The notes under the pieces: model-generated
Database searches by the model: none
Seen by the model: only the letters and a program-made list of their open reading frames with translations
What the model was told of the DNA's origin: nothing
Position numbers and translations under genes: made by a program
From: Chloroflexi bacterium TSY
Lineage (GTDB): Bacteria; Chloroflexota; Anaerolineae; Caldilineales; Caldilineaceae
Length of the DNA stretch: 22,094 nucleotides
Direction of reading: 5' to 3'
Assembly (NCBI GenBank): GCA_019217005.1
Contig: JAHBNG010000182.1
Coordinates: 1 to 22,094 of the forward strand
Shown: piece by piece, positions 8,856-15,782 of the stretch
Position numbering within the stretch: position 1 is the first letter of the stretch
How the letters are laid out: each line of letters opens with the position of its first letter

Positions 8856-9872
8856 TTAGGTATAAAGTCTCTTTCCGAACTTTACCCATAACCAATCGCG
8901 GACAGATGCCGGCAACGTTCGCCGTCCAATAATCAGGATTATCTGGGGCAGCAGCCCTAGATTATCTAGCCAAAGATTCACCAAGTTTCCCAGTATCGGT
9001 ATTTGCAGTAACCGTAATATTCGTCTTGGGGATTTTAGTCTGGCTTGGAGATCGGTCCACACAGCATCCTGCTTGATGTTTTGTTCCTGTAAGTAACGTT
9101 CGAGCCACTTTAGGAATTTTAGTCTGGTGGAATAACGGATGATTCTATCTTTTATTCTGGCTTCCGAGTACTGCGCGAAGCTGGACTCTGGATGTTGGCG
9201 ATACTTAGCCCAGACGTTATCAGCAACAAAGACGGGGTATGCTAATTCAACTTTGGCGAAAAAGATCTGGTCTTCAAAGATGTCGTGATAGTCTTCATCA
9301 AAGCCACCAATTTCATCAAAAACTGACTTGCGTAAAATCGCGTTGCAGGTGGTGGGGGTTTGTGTTATCCCTTCTAACAGGAGCATTAAAAGGCGAGGTG
9401 GCTGGACTAAGGTATCAGGCGCAACACCCAAATCAGAAAATGAATCCTGCTCCAGTTTTTCTACATCACCCGTCCAACTGACCCAAAGCTGTGTGCGGCC
9501 ATAGAGCATGCCCGCTTCAGGCATCTGCTCCAGGATGGCTACTTGCTCTGCTAGTTTGTCTGGTAACCAGACATCATCGCCGTCGAGTAAGGCAATGTAC
9601 TTGCCTTGCGCTTGCGCAACACCCAAATTGCGCGAGGCATTTTTCCCGCGATTCTGGTGGTTTTCGTGCTCAAGATAAAACACTTTGTGGGAATGTTGAC
9701 GAGCGTAGTCTTGGGCAATTGCTGTGCTGCCATCGGTCGAGCCATCGTCAACTAAAAATAGCTCCCAGTTGTCGTAGGTCTGGGCCAAGACGCTTTCAAT
9801 GGCTTCAGCTAGATATTTTTTAGCATTCAGAAAGATAATAATGCCGGATACAAGTGGTTTGTGGTTACTCAT
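8856..9872 (-). CDS. GT2-family glycosyltransferase (WcaA-like)
   Basis: 338 residues. The N-terminal GT-A domain shows 'SGIIIFLNAKKYLAEAIES' (9-27), 'LFLVDDGSTDGS' (38-49), 'GKNASRNLGVAQAQGKYIAL' and DxD-type 'LLDGDDVW' (95-102). The catalytic region is 'IGGFDEDYHDIFEDQ' with ED at 200-201. The C-terminal hundred residues are basic with a hydrophobic segment ('LWLDNLGLLPQIILIIG') that may associate with the membrane. Sugar and acceptor are unknown. It is followed by a miniature element and then a sulfotransferase. A palindromic repeat separates it from the sulfotransferase gene upstream (10004-10675). It most likely adds one residue to the same surface glycan as the other GT2 enzymes here. 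Confidence 0.93.
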   Translation of the reverse strand: MSNHKPLVSGIIIFLNAKKYLAEAIESVLAQTYDNWELFLVDDGSTDGSTAIAQDYARQHSHKVFYLEHENHQNRGKNASRNLGVAQAQGKYIALLDGDDVWLPDKLAEQVAILEQMPEAGMLYGRTQLWVSWTGDVEKLEQDSFSDLGVAPDTLVQPPRLLMLLLEGITQTPTTCNAILRKSVFDEIGGFDEDYHDIFEDQIFFAKVELAYPVFVADNVWAKYRQHPESSFAQYSEARIKDRIIRYSTRLKFLKWLERYLQEQNIKQDAVWTDLQARLKSPRRILRLLQIPILGNLVNLWLDNLGLLPQIILIIGRRTLPASVRDWLWVKFGKRLYT

Positions 9873-9937
9873 TGGAAGCCTGTGAATAAAGAAATTAAAT
9901 ATGACTTTGACTTGATGTGGGACGTTCCTTAGGATTC

Positions 9938-10010
9938 GGAATTAAATAAAGCCGTAAGATTCTTCGTTTCACTCAAGAATGACAGTACGGTTTTATTTAA
10001 TCTTCATTCC
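9938..10010. repeat. Palindromic intergenic repeat, possible terminator (copy 1)
   Basis: Arms GGAATTAAATAAAGCCGTA (9938-9956) and TACGGTTTTATTTAATC with ATTCC behind it (9986-10010). The inner 15 bp pair at 14 positions. An inner hairpin ATTCTT/AAGAAT (9959-9964, 9975-9980) encloses 'cgtttcactc'. The right arm overlaps the stop of the sulfotransferase gene. Read leftward, the GC core stem is flanked by A-rich and T-rich runs, which resembles a bidirectional intrinsic terminator. A related unit lies at 15044-15127, so this is also a dispersed repeat. Confidence 0.6.
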
Positions 10011-10675
10011 TTCGTGTGCATTTCGTACCCAAATTCCTCAAAGTCAGCTTGGTACAACTCGTTGACAACGGTGCGCAAACGCGGTATCCACGAATCTGTA
10101 AATGGCACGTCACTTGTGCTGTTGTACTTTCTGGATAGGTCAAGACCTAGCTGATCATACATGATATGTAGCGTATCTGTAGACTCGACCTTCAAAATTC
10201 GGTCAATCTTGAGTGGGAAAGCAGGTTTACCTCGGAAATAAATTTGTCTAGTCATCACTTGGGGACGAAGATGCACGTCCTGTTGATAGACATTGGGCAA
10301 CAACGTAATGAATTGGGCAAAGGATAAGCTCAATAACTTCTCGCGAATTATTATTGGTGAGTCCTGGGAGCCGATCTGAAGGTAGGGGAAAAATAGGCGC
10401 TGACAAACCTGCAAGTCATCATACTTATATAGTTTCACAGATGGTGCATGGCGGAATTTATCTTTATAGAACGACACGGCTCGTTGGTATGGATTGCGAA
10501 CGAGTAGAAAATGCGGGAATCGCCAAAAAGAGATAGATCGTTGCAGGAAGATAGATAGATTTACTCGGGACATGGCAACCATATGTAGAGAGGGTTGATG
10601 ATATAGCAGGGTGTATAACACCTTATAGCTGGTGGAAATGTAATATTGTCGTGATGGATTGATAAAACAGGGCAA
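10004..10675 (-). CDS. Sulfotransferase-like protein, divergent
   Basis: 223 residues. The clearest signature is the 3'-phosphate-binding motif 'FLLVRNPYQRAVSFYKDKF' (56-74) with the expected Arg and Ser. The middle ('LSFAQFITLLPNV.QQDVHLRPQ') and the end ('RILKVESTDTLHIMYDQLGL', 'ADFEEFGYEM') follow the pattern of sulfotransferase family 2, where this C-terminal region closes over the active site. I cannot find a proper 5'-phosphosulfate loop (P-K-x-x-T-T/S) in the first 55 residues, so activity is uncertain. The start is backed by AAGGA 6 bases upstream. The gene lies between another sulfotransferase (76 bases upstream) and a palindromic repeat that may end the transcript. Confidence 0.78.
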   Translation of the reverse strand: MPCFINPSRQYYISTSYKVLYTLLYHQPSLHMVAMSRVNLSIFLQRSISFWRFPHFLLVRNPYQRAVSFYKDKFRHAPSVKLYKYDDLQVCQRLFFPYLQIGSQDSPIIIREKLLSLSFAQFITLLPNVYQQDVHLRPQVMTRQIYFRGKPAFPLKIDRILKVESTDTLHIMYDQLGLDLSRKYNSTSDVPFTDSWIPRLRTVVNELYQADFEEFGYEMHTKE

Positions 10676-10751
10676 TGTTTATCCTTTTTCTTCCCAGGCA
10701 AGATTTGAAGAGTGAGTATCTATTGAATCTATTGAAGACTTTTCCGGCAAT

Positions 10752-11792
10752 TTAATCAGTGTAATTGTCCATTATTTCTTGAGGAAGGAAGGTTTTTCCG
10801 AATAGATTAATCAAGTCTAATATGAAGGCTTCGCTTGGCTGGTTCCCTTGAATTACCTTGCTATAACATTCGGCTTCGGACAATGGGGGCTCAATAACTT
10901 GCTCTAGTCGATTCAGTTGTCTTCTTGCAGCGAATAGATATGCTTTTTGGGTCCACGCAGAAAAGAGCAAGTTTGAGGGCGCGTAGGTCTCTTTGAGTGA
11001 ACGATATGCTTCGGTTTCCCCAAGCCGAAGAACATTGTTGTAGATATGTTCCTTATAATCACTATGGGACATCGAGGAAAAGAAAGACGTTAATCTATGA
11101 TTGAGAATCGCGAGGTCAGGCGTAAGCGATTTGCGGCGACCAAGGTTTGTATCGTCCAGCATCCCCAATGAATGTCCTAATTCAAGCAGTTCCAACATTG
11201 GCGTGGTCACTGATTGATAATTCTCATAGCGCAGAATCTTGGTATTTGAGCCAAACACATTCAGCCATCTCGTCGCTATGTCACCATACAAATTATTACC
11301 AGTGTGATGCTTATATAAATTATTGCCAGCATAACGCCATAAGAAAGCGTCTGGCGATATGGACTTACTTGATCCACGTGAACAGTACCAAGATTGGATA
11401 TGTAGAATAGGATGCCGAAAAAAGAGAACGGCCTGAATGTCGTAAGTCGCAAGTTCGGCTCTTAGCATGGACAATTGCTTTGCGTCTAATAGACTGAACC
11501 CTTCTGACGACAAGAACAAGGTGTGGCATTGGCTTGCTTCGAAATCTTCAAGAAGCAGTCGTAATTTGCTTTTCTGAGCTGTCCCAGTTGCCCTTCCTTC
11601 AAGAAGCTCTTTGGTAATCAAATGCAGACCGCCATGAAGTGATCCAAACCACTTCTCTTTATTGTTTTTATCCGGCGGTGGAACGAACACACCGTGGTTC
11701 AAAGCCCTGGCGTGGTTTCTTCTGATTAGGTGCTGAATGGTGGTCGTTCCTGTCTTATGTAGCCCTCCATGCAGCAATACACGTTTCTTCAT
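10752..11792 (-). CDS. Sulfotransferase-like protein with HKTGTT P-loop
   Basis: 346 residues when started at 11792 (MKKRVLLHGG). I chose this ATG because GAGG lies 7 bases upstream, whereas the longer frame to 11831 overlaps the previous gene and has no RBS. The PAPS-binding P-loop is 'GGLHKTGTTTIQ' (9-20). The 3'-phosphate site is 'VLFFRHPILHIQSWY' with Arg and Ser near 126 and 134. This P-loop form is common in bacterial sulfotransferase-like proteins in polysaccharide loci. It starts 28 bases after the Wzm-Wzt stop and is followed by another sulfotransferase, in the same direction. I infer sulfation of the exported glycan. It is distinct in sequence from the four other sulfotransferases of the window. 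No truncation is visible. Confidence 0.88.
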   Translation of the reverse strand: MKKRVLLHGGLHKTGTTTIQHLIRRNHARALNHGVFVPPPDKNNKEKWFGSLHGGLHLITKELLEGRATGTAQKSKLRLLLEDFEASQCHTLFLSSEGFSLLDAKQLSMLRAELATYDIQAVLFFRHPILHIQSWYCSRGSSKSISPDAFLWRYAGNNLYKHHTGNNLYGDIATRWLNVFGSNTKILRYENYQSVTTPMLELLELGHSLGMLDDTNLGRRKSLTPDLAILNHRLTSFFSSMSHSDYKEHIYNNVLRLGETEAYRSLKETYAPSNLLFSAWTQKAYLFAARRQLNRLEQVIEPPLSEAECYSKVIQGNQPSEAFILDLINLFGKTFLPQEIMDNYTD

Positions 11793-11799
11793 AATGCGG

Positions 11800-11803
11800 C
11801 CTC
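11800..11803 (-). promoter_or_regulatory. Ribosome binding site fixing the start of the 346-residue sulfotransferase
   Basis: Minus-strand GAGG, 7 bases before ATG 11792. It decides for the internal methionine over the upstream one at 11831, which would overlap the preceding gene. Confidence 0.55.
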
Positions 11804-11820
11804 GATCATTATCATCGCCC

Positions 11821-13959
11821 TTAGATATCAACTAGCCAGGTTTGAGGTACACAAACGCTCTGCCGAATTCCATGATTGACCTGACCTGTACCAAAGAAAT
11901 CACCTAATTCAACCTCCAGTGTAAAGGCGTTCCGAACTCGATCGGCCAGTATGCCATTCAGCCGAATGGCATACTGGCCGAAATATCGCCCCGTCATCAA
12001 TGGGAAGCGTTCGAGATGACAGTAGAGTTGACCCGTGGAAGGTAAACGCTGATCAAAAGCATTATTTGCCAGCCGACTATTAAGGACGATGACGACTTGG
12101 TCTAATTCGGTACGAATACTAATGTTAACCTCGAGGCTATCCATTACTTTTTGGTGGATGGAGGCCGTCTCATAACTTATTTCTAGATAGACCTCTTGAC
12201 CAGTTCTGACGCACTCCAGAGGAGACAGCGTTTTTGCATCAAGCCAGCGCAAGTTCGTGATTTGAACATGCCCACTGCCCTCACGTCCCGTCCGTTCAGA
12301 AAGCGGCGTCTGCGTAAGGTTCTCCATATCCATTACGTACCGCGCTATGCTCTTTTCTGTGTCCGCATCTATTTCTAGTTTGCCATTCTTTAAATAGAGA
12401 ACCCGTTGGCAAAGAGCCGAAATCATTGTCAGGTTATGGCTGACAAATAATACGGTTCGACCAGTCTGGGCTGCATTTCTCATCTTATCCTGAGATTTGC
12501 GCCGAAAGGCAACATCACCCACCGACAACACCTCATCCACAATCATAATCTCTGATTCCAAGTATGCGGCCACCGAAAATCCAAGCCGCGCTCGCATGCC
12601 GCTGGAATAACGTTTCACGGGGGTGTCGATAAACTTTTCCACACCGGAAAAATCCACAATCTCATCAAATTTACGATCAATTTCGGCCTTCTTCATGCCT
12701 AGAATGGCACTGTTCATATAAATGTTCTCTCGCCCTGTGAGTTCAGGGTGGAAGCCAGTGCCAACTTCGAGTAGACTAGCAAGACGCCCATATAGCTCTA
12801 TCTGCCCTCGGCTGGGATGGGTTACGCGAGAAAGTATCTTCAGCAACGTGCTTTTGCCCGCCCCATTGCGACCGATAAGGCCAACCACCTCACCCCGTTT
12901 GACCTCAAATGAGACATCATTTAACGCCCAGATGATATCTGACATGTAGTCATCGTCTCGAATGGCAATATCAGACATCGTTATATCACATCCGAAAAAA
13001 TTCGTTCTGTACGCTGGAAAAATTCGTTCTGTACGCTGGAAATATAGGATACCGCTGCTGGCGATAAGGACGGCTGTCGCCGTCCCAACCAGCAACAAAT
13101 CCCAAGGCATGGAATTCGTATTTAGCAACGCCGAGCGAAACCCTTCAATGACGCCCACCATTGGGTTGAGTGCGTAGAGCAAACGATAAGGCTCAGGAAC
13201 CAAGCTGGTAGGATAGATCACCGGGGAGGCAAATTGGAGCATTTGTACGATTAGCCCCAAGCCATATTGGACATCGCGGTACTGCGCCGCTAGGGCTGTC
13301 AGCCACATCCCTAGTCCTGCCGCCGTCAGGATCATCAATAGTATCAATAACGGCAGGATAAGTACCCCCGTCGTCGGCACAATCCGGAACCAAGCCATTA
13401 GACCCCCCAGAAGCATCATCGCCAAGCAAAAATCGACCAGCTTGGCTAATACGGGTGCAATCGGGATGATCAGGCGAGGGATATAGACCTTGGAGACCAT
13501 CTCGGTGCGGCCGGTTAGGCTACTGCTTGAACTGGTCATTGACCCAGCGAAGTAGCCCCAGGGCACAAGAGCTGCATAGCTGAAAATCGCGTAAGGAACT
13601 CCGTCGGAGCTAATTTTGGCCAGCTTGCCAAAAACTACCGTAAAAACAACCATCCCGAATAGTGGAGGGACAATTGCCCAGATGAACCCCAAGATGGACT
13701 GCGAATAAAGCGTCTTTATATCCCGCCATACCAGAAAAAAAACAGTAGCAGCAAAAGTCGGGTACAAATTTTTCATGCAAACAGAGGGCTGCTCTAGGAT
13801 TTCACCCCTTATGGTCATTTTTTGTACCCGACTTTTGCCGTAGCTGAAAAAAAATAACTCGCGGTATTGCCACAATTCGCGCCAGTCGATGACGTGCCAC
13901 TCGACATCCGCTTTGATGATAATTCTGTTGTAAGGTTGCTCGCCTACTGTATTACGCAT
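11821..13959 (-). CDS. Fused Wzm-Wzt polysaccharide ABC exporter (permease + ATPase)
   Basis: 712 residues. The permease part (1-314) is ABC-2 type: 'WRELWQYREL' (26-35), 'FFLVWRDIKTLY' (74-85), about six hydrophobic segments, then 'FQRTERIF' where Wzm normally ends. The ATPase part (328-712) has Walker A 'GRNGAGKST' (363-371), the Wzt-typical 'LEVGTGFHPELTG' (397-409), signature 'YSSGMRARLGFSVAA' (451-465), Walker B 'IMIVDEV' with catalytic Glu (471-477), H-loop 'FVSHN' (505-509) and a C-terminal Wzt domain (about 560-712) of the type that recognises the glycan end. RBS AAGGG lies 6 bases before ATG 13959. Three oddities: residues ~38-74 come from an inserted 104-bp element. A 22-bp duplication (12996-13042) removed the former Wzm stop. 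The usual Wzt N-terminal strand with its A-loop aromatic is missing between 'MSDIAIR' (328-334) and 'WALNDVSFEV' (344-353). Whether the fused protein works is open. Confidence 0.93.
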   Translation of the reverse strand: MRNTVGEQPYNRIIIKADVEWHVIDWRELWQYRELFFFSYGKSRVQKMTIRGEILEQPSVCMKNLYPTFAATVFFLVWRDIKTLYSQSILGFIWAIVPPLFGMVVFTVVFGKLAKISSDGVPYAIFSYAALVPWGYFAGSMTSSSSSLTGRTEMVSKVYIPRLIIPIAPVLAKLVDFCLAMMLLGGLMAWFRIVPTTGVLILPLLILLMILTAAGLGMWLTALAAQYRDVQYGLGLIVQMLQFASPVIYPTSLVPEPYRLLYALNPMVGVIEGFRSALLNTNSMPWDLLLVGTATAVLIASSGILYFQRTERIFPAYRTNFFGCDITMSDIAIRDDDYMSDIIWALNDVSFEVKRGEVVGLIGRNGAGKSTLLKILSRVTHPSRGQIELYGRLASLLEVGTGFHPELTGRENIYMNSAILGMKKAEIDRKFDEIVDFSGVEKFIDTPVKRYSSGMRARLGFSVAAYLESEIMIVDEVLSVGDVAFRRKSQDKMRNAAQTGRTVLFVSHNLTMISALCQRVLYLKNGKLEIDADTEKSIARYVMDMENLTQTPLSERTGREGSGHVQITNLRWLDAKTLSPLECVRTGQEVYLEISYETASIHQKVMDSLEVNISIRTELDQVVIVLNSRLANNAFDQRLPSTGQLYCHLERFPLMTGRYFGQYAIRLNGILADRVRNAFTLEVELGDFFGTGQVNHGIRQSVCVPQTWLVDI
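12996..13042. repeat. 22-bp tandem duplication at the wzm/wzt junction
   Basis: Period 22, about 2.1 copies. The unit contains TTCGTTCTGTACGCTGG, starting at 13001 and again at 13023 with no mismatch. Because 22 is not a multiple of three, the duplication shifts the permease frame into the ATPase frame. With one copy removed, the minus strand reads Q-R-T-E-R-I-F-S-D-V-I-stop (TAA 12981-12983), which is a canonical Wzm end. Two bases later the Wzt ATG follows (12978). Confidence 0.9.
13743..13846. mobile_element. 104-bp miniature inverted-repeat element inserted in frame in wzm
   Basis: Perfect 18-bp inverted repeat GCAAAAGTCGGGTACAAA (13751-13768) / complement (13821-13838). It extends outward to 26-bp termini beginning CAG, with four mismatches (13743 and 13846 as outer ends). 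Both sides abut runs of eight A. A 7-bp duplication within that run leaves an ancestral run of nine, which restores R-E-L-F-F-F-L-V-W-R-D, the expected Wzm sequence. The element plus duplication is then 111 bp, or 37 codons, with no stop. It is a different family from the elements at 5080, 8732 and 14891. Confidence 0.85.
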
Positions 13960-14083
13960 TTAGAACCCTTTTGGGACATAATCATAATTGCTCAATATAC
14001 CGCTTTTGGCCATTTTTAACGGAACATTCATTAGTATCGACTGCCTTTAGAAATCATTTTCCTTGACGTTTTAACGCTTCCGC

Positions 14084-14869
14084 CTAGCAATACCCCAATC
14101 GCTTCATGGTGGGACCTGCAATTTTCATAACAACCACCAACTGCTCCTCAGAAAGGGCCTGTTCATATTTTCCAATGCTGTCTCCACGAACTATATCCAC
14201 AGGGAAGCTGTTTGGATCAACGTTTAAGTACTCGCCAACGGCAACCATCTCTCGCTTTGGGTCGCGAATCAAATCCTCATAACGAATGATATGGATTTGA
14301 TTCGCATGTTGTTCCATATTTTCAATATCTTTGACCCAACGTTTGGCGATTTTTTCTACCGTGTCCATATTTTTTGCAAAGCCCCTAGAACGCCAATCAG
14401 TTTCTACTTTCTTCAATACCGATTGGGTAACATCTCGACAGTCTCGGTAGATAATCAAAATGGCAAGATTATCGACTTCTTTATATAAATCTAGCTTTCT
14501 TTGATAAATGCCAAATTTGTCACCAATAATCTGTACTGCTGGCATACAAGCATGAAAGGCCTTTTCGGCACTAGCAAAATCAACCGATCTCAGCTTCTTA
14601 CATAAACCCAAGTGCATTAAATACCGCAAGGCAAAAACAAAGTTTTGCCAGGATCGGTGCCAAGGCTTCTGTTCAGGAGGCGGGTTCCAAAAATAGTGTT
14701 TTACATACCAACATTTATAAAGAAGGTGGTAGACATTTTGCAGGTAGGAACGATTGACATAGATAAAATTAGAAAACTCAAGCGTTGTAGCAATATCAGG
14801 GTGTCCATTACAGAGCCTTTGGAGTAATGTCGTTCCAGACCGAGAGTGTCCACTTATTAATAAGAGCAT
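14084..14869 (-). CDS. Sulfotransferase (PF00685/PF13469-like)
   Basis: 261 residues if started at 14869 (MLLLISGHSRSG), supported by AAGGA 9 bases upstream. The frame extends to 14902, but those codons run into a miniature element. The PAPS P-loop is 'ISGHSRSGTTLLQRL' (5-19), followed by 'GHPDIATTLEFSNF'. The 3'-phosphate site is 'ILIIYRDCRDVTQSVLK' with Arg near 142 and Ser near 150. 'IHIIRYEDLIRDPKREM' is the conserved R-Y-E-D-L helix of this family. The C-terminus 'PTMKRLGYC' is a normal family end, so the gene looks intact. It is separated by 124 bases from the Wzm-Wzt gene downstream. A miniature element sits directly upstream of the RBS, as with the gene at 8029-8715. Acceptor unknown, presumably the exported glycan. 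Confidence 0.92.
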   Translation of the reverse strand: MLLLISGHSRSGTTLLQRLCNGHPDIATTLEFSNFIYVNRSYLQNVYHLLYKCWYVKHYFWNPPPEQKPWHRSWQNFVFALRYLMHLGLCKKLRSVDFASAEKAFHACMPAVQIIGDKFGIYQRKLDLYKEVDNLAILIIYRDCRDVTQSVLKKVETDWRSRGFAKNMDTVEKIAKRWVKDIENMEQHANQIHIIRYEDLIRDPKREMVAVGEYLNVDPNSFPVDIVRGDSIGKYEQALSEEQLVVVMKIAGPTMKRLGYC

Positions 14870-14878
14870 TTGTCTTCG

Positions 14879-14883
14879 TCCTT
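14879..14883 (-). promoter_or_regulatory. Ribosome binding site next to miniature element
   Basis: Minus-strand AAGGA, 9 bases before ATG 14869. Only 7 bases separate it from the end of the miniature element at 14891, so the element forms the immediate upstream region of this gene. Confidence 0.6.
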
Positions 14884-14890
14884 TCGACCA

Positions 14891-14993
14891 AGGCCGTTCC
14901 AAAAAAATAATTACCCGCGGCTAGCTGGCCGTCTCTGGAATGGCTTGGCTTTTCTGCACTAACTTTTGGGTAGTTTATTTTTTGGAAAAGCCC
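14891..14993. mobile_element. Miniature inverted-repeat element, family 1, copy 2
   Basis: 103 bp with 26-bp inverted termini (14891-14916, 14968-14993) pairing at about 20 of 26 positions. The left terminus is AGGCCGTTCC, an A-run, then TAATTACCC, nearly the same as the left terminus of the copy at 8732. The outer part equals the ends of the large insertion element at 15758-18418. The centre differs between the two copies. It lies between the palindromic repeat at 15044 and the sulfotransferase gene at 14869. Confidence 0.75.
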
Positions 14994-15043
14994 AATTTCT
15001 AGTTCAAGTCTGTTTCTAATCTTGTTTGCACCATCTAAGGAGC

Positions 15044-15127
15044 GGGAATTAAATTGAGCCGTAAACTTATGCGCTTCACGCGCCTTGAAGCTGAACCGAA
15101 CCTCACGGCTTTATTTCCGGTTCAGCT
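15044..15127. repeat. Palindromic intergenic repeat, possible terminator (copy 2)
   Basis: GGGAATTAAATTGAGCCGTAA (15044-15064, one base pattern shared with copy 1 at 9938) is opposed by CCTCACGGCTTTATTTCCGG (15101-15120). A second stem AGCTGAACCG (15089-15098) / CGGTTCAGCT (15118-15127) overlaps it. It lies 20 bases after the stop of the disrupted sulfotransferase, in the same relative position as copy 1, which fits a transcription end or a repeat that targets such sites. Confidence 0.5.
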
Positions 15128-15146
15128 CTAATGACAGATAAAACTA

Positions 15147-15757
15147 CTACCAGGCATAGTTAAAGTAAGCGATTTCCCTGGCAAAATCCTGGGCAATCTT
15201 CTCTTTATCGCGTTCATCAAGTACATCTCGATAGCTCCGCCTGTCCTTTCTATAGTGACCCTTTGCATGTGGGAGCGATGGTTTTGTTCCCAATCCTATG
15301 CGCTGATAGATATCATCCATAGCGTAATGTAGCTCCTCGTACTTATAGACGGTATCAACCACGATCTCCCCAGAGAACGTGTAGAGGTTGAATCCCCGCA
15401 CTGTATTTGCTTCGCCAGACTGGATAAATTCTGATATTGATGGGCGAGGTGTCTTAGACCTATACCGCCAGTAATAGTACGAAATGACTTTATCCCAAGG
15501 GTTTCGTTCGAAGCAAAACTTGTAATAGTTATTCCATATGTCTGGATTTATATACTTCATGATAAATGTAGCAGCAGCATGGCTACAGAAGTAAATTCGC
15601 TTGCGGCGAAATAGTAAATTCAAAATATCTTGCTTTGAATATTTGTTTAGGGGAATCCTATAGTTTTGGGAACCTCTAAATCCCAACTCTTGTCTCTTGA
15701 TTTCATCTTCAGGGCTTATAGGCGTGATCAGGTCTTCTGATCCACAATATTCTGATA
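15147..15757 (-). pseudogene. Sulfotransferase, 3' part, split by an insertion element
   Basis: About 203 codons of sulfotransferase family 2, from 'LSEYCGSEDLITPISPEDE' to 'IAYFNYAW'. The 3'-phosphate-binding motif 'FCFERNPWDKVISYYYWRY' is intact. The PAPS 5' loop is absent here because it was carried by the 5' part, now at 18419-18577. Joining the two gives '...KTASTSIEIA' + 'LSEYCGSEDLITP', the usual order in this family. The frame runs on without stop to 16019, but those extra codons are insertion-element sequence (terminal repeat at 15758, then an antisense-frame reading of the transposase end). A product starting there would lack the PAPS loop, so I call it inactive. Confidence 0.85.
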
Positions 15758-15782
15758 AGGCTAAACCAAAAAAATAATTATA

